DNA of 64,000 bases from Symbiodinium natans. Its lineage: Eukaryota > Sar > Dinophyceae > Suessiales > Symbiodiniaceae. Where the stretch lies: positions 509,724-573,723 of the forward strand of contig CAJNDS010001580.1 of the NCBI GenBank assembly GCA_905221605.1, read 5' to 3'. A program made the position numbers and the translations under genes. Shown in pieces: positions 24,701 through 30,700 of this stretch. Under the pieces are notes generated by a model, which was not told where the DNA came from, searched no databases, and was given only the letters and a program-made list of their open reading frames with translations. The first letter of the stretch is position 1. Each line of letters opens with the position of its first letter.

Positions 24701-27700
24701 CACTCGATGACGCCGGAGGTGCGCCTTCAGAAGGAGGGTTTAGGCTTTAGGGTTTAGGGTTTAGGGTTTGGGGTTTGGGGTTTGGGGTTTGGGGTTTAGG
24801 GTTCAGGGTCATTAAATGTCTGGGGTTTATAGAGGCGAAGGGTTGGAGGTTTTTGCCCAATGACCACTTGTACAAAAACCCAAACCCCAAATCCCCCTAA
24901 ACCCCAAACCCCTCTAATTAACCCTGAATCCCGAACCCCTCTAAGCCTAAGACCACAACCCCTAGAAACCCTAAACCCTTTACCAGTCTAAACCTAAACC
25001 CTAAACCACTCGAACCCTTAACGACAAACCCTCTAACCCTAAACCCCAGAGCCCTCCAACCCTAAACATGTGTAACCCTAAACCCCTCTAGCCCTAACCC
25101 TGAACCCCTTTAGCCCTAAACCCTAAACTCCTCAAGCCCTAAGCCCTAAACTCTAGCCCCCAAATCCCTCTAGCCCTAAACCCTAATCCATAAATCCCTC
25201 TTGCCCTAAACCCGAAAGCCTACATCCTTCTAGCCCTAAACCCTAAACCCTAAACCCTAAACCCTAAACCCTAAACCCTAAACCCTAAACCCTAAACCCT
25301 AAAGCTCGGCGGGGGCGCGTGCCGTCGAAGAAGTGGACGAAGGGCACCGAGCTCCGAAGCGATGCGAGGTGTGCGACCAAGCCGAGGTCCATGACCTCTT
25401 CTGGGGGATTTTCGGGGTTTAGGGTTTAGGGCTAGGGTTTAGGGTTTAGGGTTTAGGGTTTAGGGTTTAGGGTTTAGGGTTTAGGGTTTAGGGTTTAGGG
25501 TTTAGGGTTTAGGGTTTGGGTTTAGGGTTAGAGGCGTTTAGGGTAGAAGGTTTAGGGCTTAGGGTTAGACCTCTTCCAGGGATTTCAGGGTTTAGGGTTT
25601 AGGGCTAGAGGGGTTTAGGGTTTAGGGTTAGCAGGGTTTAGGGTTTAGGGTTAGCAGGTTTTAGGGTTTAGGGTTAGAAGGGTTTAGGGTTTGGTTCTCT
25701 TCTAGGTCTTCAGGCGCAGAGGGGGGTTTAGGGGTTTAGGGTTAGAAGCGTTTAGGGCTTGGGTTAGAGGGGTTTCGGGTCTAGGGTTCGAGGGGTTGGG
25801 GATTTTGAAGGGGAAGGGTTTAGGGCTTAGGGTTTTTGGGCTTGTGGTTTTGCGTCTGGGGTTGGGGGGTTTGGGGGTTTGGGGTAAGGTTCAGGGTTTG
25901 CGGTTTGTGTTCAGGGTTTCGGGAAAATTTCGTGTCTAAGGGTGCGGGGCAATGTTGGGGTGGTTTGAGGGTCTAGGGGGCCAAGACCCTTCTGTCTAGA
26001 ACTGAAAAAGAATTCCTTTGAAAAACTTGGCCTGTATGTATGATGCTGAATTAATCTACTACATCCTCTGTCCCCTAACCCTCAAGCCTCAAAAACAGCC
26101 CTTGTCCCTCTCAGGCAATAAACCCTAAACCCTAAACCCTAAACCCTAAACCCTAAACGCCTCGACCGGCTTTGCTGTGAGCCCGTGCCAGCCTCCTGCG
26201 GATTGTGTGCGCTGAGCAGGGCACAGCCAGTCGATCGAACCTTGGCAGAGTCTCCACCGGACTCCACAGGCGTGGCGCGAGCGTGTAGGGTTTAAGAGTT
26301 AAATGCAGCAAAATTCCCGAGCTGCTGCGAGGCAACTTTTCCAGGTTTAGGGTTTAGAATTTAGGGTTTAGGGTTTAGAATTTAGGGTTTAGGGGTTTAG
26401 GGTTTAGAGTTTAGACTTCAGGGTTCATTGTAGGACTTATTGGGCTCAGGGAAGCTTAGCAAGCTTGAGAAGGGCTCGCAAGCCGACCGCAAAGCTCGAC
26501 GCCACACTCTTCCTTGAGGCTTGTTGTGGGCGCCGAAACCCAAAACCCAAAACCCAAAACCCTAAACCCTAAACCCGAAACCCTAAACCCTAAACCCGAA
26601 ACCCTAACCCTAAACCGTAAACCCTATGGTCGGCAGATTTGAGCCCAGGAGTTTAGGGTTCGCTGGTGCTACACGGGAGTCTGGGAGCCAAAAGGTGGCT
26701 TGGGGAGACTCTTGGATGGATCTCGAGAGCCAGGCTCGATGTAGACACAGGCCAGGGTTTAGGGTTTAGGGTTTAGGGTTTAGGGTTTAGGGTTTAGGGT
26801 TAGGGTTTAGGGTTTAGGGTTTAGGGTTCGGGGTTTAGGGTTTAGGGCGGTTCAGGGTTTAGGGTTCGGGGTTTAGGGTGGGGCATTCCATCGCAGCAGG
26901 CCCTTGACCCTCCAAACCGCATAAAGCCCAATGCCACCGAAGATCCGCCATCACGTCGGAGTGATCGCAGAAGATGGACCTGCGCGGCAAAGCCTTGATG
27001 CCTTCTGGGGTGGTTGTAGGGTTTATTGTTTGGGGTATAAACTCTGATCTAAACATGGTTTCAGGCTAAGGGTCACCGTCTTGAGAAACTTCACCTCACA
27101 AATCCCTTGCTGTTGGGTTATTCGAGGTCTGTAATTAGGTTTCTTTTGCGGTGAGAGTAGAGGGTGATTCCAGGGTTTAGGTGTTCAGGGATTTGGGGGA
27201 TTACAAAGCATTTACATGGGTCCCTTTAAGCGAACGTATTTGCTATATGGGCCTGCTGGGGAGGGGGGAGGGATGATGAAAACAGATGGCCAATGACGCC
27301 ACTGATGAACCCGAACCCCCAACTACCCATGACCTTTAGCTTCTTGACTTCGTTGCAAGGGGTGTAAAGAGATCCTTAATTCTGAAACACGCACACACAC
27401 ACACACATACATGCACACACCCAAAATGCGGATGCCGCGGCAGGGATTGGCGCGCCAACGCGCGGGCGGAGACATGGAAGACTGCCGGGAGCAACTCCCC
27501 AGCGCAGAGGTACCTCGCAAGGGGTTTGGGCTTTGGGTGTGTCGGGCTAACGAAATACGCTCTCTGGACCTTAGGATCCCTGTGAACCCTACACAACCCC
27601 TAAACTCTATGAGCCCTATAATGCCTTACAAGCCCGAAACCCCAAAACTAAAAACCGGAAACCCTAAACCCGAAAAGCCTTTTACAATTTAAAAACTCCC

Positions 27701-30700
27701 TAAACCCTAAACCCTAAACCCTAAACCCTAAACCCTAAACCCTAAACCCTAAACCCTAAACCCTAAACCCTAAACCCTAAACCCTAAACCCTCCCAAAAA
27801 ACCCTCAACTTGCGGCCGAAGGAGCATGTTCGGAATCATGAGGAGAAGTCCCTGTGAAGCGGTAAACGTCCTCAGCAAACGAAGAAGTCCGGGGTTTGGG
27901 GCTTAGGATTTGGGGTTCAAGGGTTAAGGGTTTAGGGTTTAGGATTTGGGGTTTAGGGTTTAGGGTTTAAGGGTTTAGGGTTTAGGTTTTGGGGCTTAGG
28001 ATTTGGGGTTTAGGGTTTGGGGTTAGACTTGGGTTTAACGGGGATTTGGTTTAGGATTTGGGGTTTAGTTTTAGGGTTTAAGTTTAGGGCTTATGGCAAC
28101 AGGGACCATTGGGAGATCTGGAAACTGAAGTCGCCTCTTAGGGTTTAGGGCTTAAGGCTTGCGGGCCAGAACATGCCAAGCAGGCTGTAGACGCCCAAAC
28201 GGCCAACACACCAGAGCCCTAAACCTCCACCCAAAAAGCCCCAGACCCCACTAAGCCTGAAACCGAAACCCCCTCAACCCGAACCTAAAACCCCCTAGGC
28301 CTAAACCCTAAACCCTATACCCTAAACCCCCAACCCCCCTAAGCCCTGGCACCCGAAAGCCCTCGGTGTCGGATGCTCCCTTCGTCCCAGGGGCGTGCAC
28401 AAGGCGCCGCCGGACAATGCACCATGTAAAGCTCCCGCCTCGGGCTTGGGGTTTAGGGTTTAGGGTTTAGGGTTTAGGGTTTAGGGTTTAGGGTTTAGGG
28501 TTTAGGGTTTAGGGTTTAGGGTTTAGGGTTTAGGGTTTAGAGTTGTAGGCTTTGGGGTTTAGGGTTCAGGGTGCAAGGATACGGCCCCGATACACACCAA
28601 AAAGCCTTAAGCCGCATACCCGACACTTTGATGCTGAGGCACCTGGTTATGAAGCTCATTCATGGAGTGTCGCCTTTACCTAGAGCAAACATGTTTACCC
28701 TTACGGAAATATACTCGCAGTTAAGGCAGCAAAGGTACATTGGTCTTGTCTTGAGGGTGGCTCAGTGTGCGATGCAGGCTTCCTGAAGGATCGATGCGTA
28801 AACGCTCCTGTAGTGGTGGGATTTTTTTTTGGGGGGGGGGGGGGGGGGGGGGGGGGTCTGACGGTGGGGGGGGGGGGGGGGGGGGCGAGACGAACACGGA
28901 CGAGTTCAATAACCTAGATGCACTTCGAATAGGGAAAATACTCATGAGTACCCCCCCCTCCCCCCACCCCTAGCCCACAGGTGTCCGGCAGCGGACAGGC
29001 ATGGGCACGACCTCCCCCTAAACCCGAAACCTGAAACCCGAAACCCTAAAACCTAAATCCGAAACCCTCAAACCTAAACCCGAGACCCTAAACCCGAAAC
29101 CCTAAACCCGAAACCCGAAACCCTAAACCCTAGACTCACCCCCTGCCCCCCCCTACCTCCTCCCCTAATGCGCGTCCAGACACGGACCCCAACTCCGACT
29201 GCATCTGCTTCACCTCCAAGGTTTTCGGGCTTTAGGGTTTAAGGGGTTTAGGGGGTTTAGGGGGTTTAGGGGGTTTAGGGGGTTCAGGGGGGTTTAGGGG
29301 GTTGAGGGGGTTTAGGGGGGTTTAGGGGATTTAGGGGGTTTAGGGGGGTTTAGGGGGTTCAGGGGGTTTAGGGGGTTTAGGGGGTTTAGGGGAGCTGTTG
29401 GGCCGGGGATTCGGGGAGGGGGGGGCTTGGGATTTGAGGCTCTTGTTAACAGAGGCGAGGTTAGGGCCTTTTTGCGTTAGGGCTCGGGTGCCTCTTCTGA
29501 ATTCTTGGATTTCGCATCGCAGCCGAGACCTCAAGCCCTGAACCCTGAGCACGAACAAGCACTTCACAGAAGCCTTAAATCTGAAATCCTAAGCCCTAAA
29601 CCCTAAGCCCTAAGCTCGTAAGCCCGTAAGCCCGTAAGCCCTAAGCCCAAAGCCCAAAGCCCAAAGCCCGAAGCCCGAAGCCCGAAGCCCGAAGCCCTAA
29701 GCCCTAAAAGCCCGAAACTCCGCCATTAGGCTTTTTGTTCTGTAGGAGATTGAGGACTTCAGGGACATGCACCTTCACAGTCTGTCCGAACACGTTCTTG
29801 CGGCCTTGCCTGGGCTTGGGGTGTAATTAGGATTTAGGATTTCGGGCTTAGGGCTTAGAATCTAGGGTTTAGGGTTCAGGGCTTAGGGTTTAGAATCTAG
29901 GGTTTAGGGTTCAGGGTTTAGGGGCTTCGGGTTTTGGGGCTTATGCAGGGCATGCTTCGGGCTTTTTGTGGTTGGATCCTGTCAGGCTGTTTTGATGTAC
30001 GTATACAAACCTCGAAACTTGCGTCCCATGGTTTAGAGAGTTCAGGGCAGGGGGCGGGGGGTGGAAGACCTGGGTTAGGTGAAGGGCTGAGGGCCCGTAT
30101 GGCCTTGAGGGTTTTAAGTCGGCTGAAGCACTCGGCATTGCCCTCCAGCATCCTTTCCTAAAGGGCACCCACTGTTAATACCACTATGGAAATTGTAGGC
30201 ATCCCTCTAACCCCCCAGAAACCAACTTTTTTCAAACCATGCTACTAAAGGTGGACCCTCTGGGTGTCAGCCGATTGAGGCCAGGTGGGGCAAAGAGCCC
30301 GAAAAAGAAAGCAGAGACGCGCGCCTTATCTACTACTTGCTTAAGAAACCCCAAAAATCAATAATAATAAGACGAAGAATAAGAATCTCCATATTTTTGC
30401 CCTTATTATAAGGAAGAATATGTTTAGTGTTTCGGTGGTTCTTAAGCAAAAAATCGTAGTTCTGGGGAGCCGCTCTATTCCGGCTCAGGCACGTGGCGAA
30501 CTTGTCCATGGTCTCACCCATGCTGGTCGAAGGCGAGATTGGGTAGATGAAGGAAACGTCACCTCAGTTAGGGTTTAGGGTTTAGGGTTTAGGGTTTAGG
30601 GTTTAGGGTTTAGGGTTTAGGGTTTAGGGTTTAGGGTTTAGGGTTTAGGGTTTAGGGTTTAGGGTTTAGGGTTTAGGGCTTAGGGTTTAGGGTTTAGGAT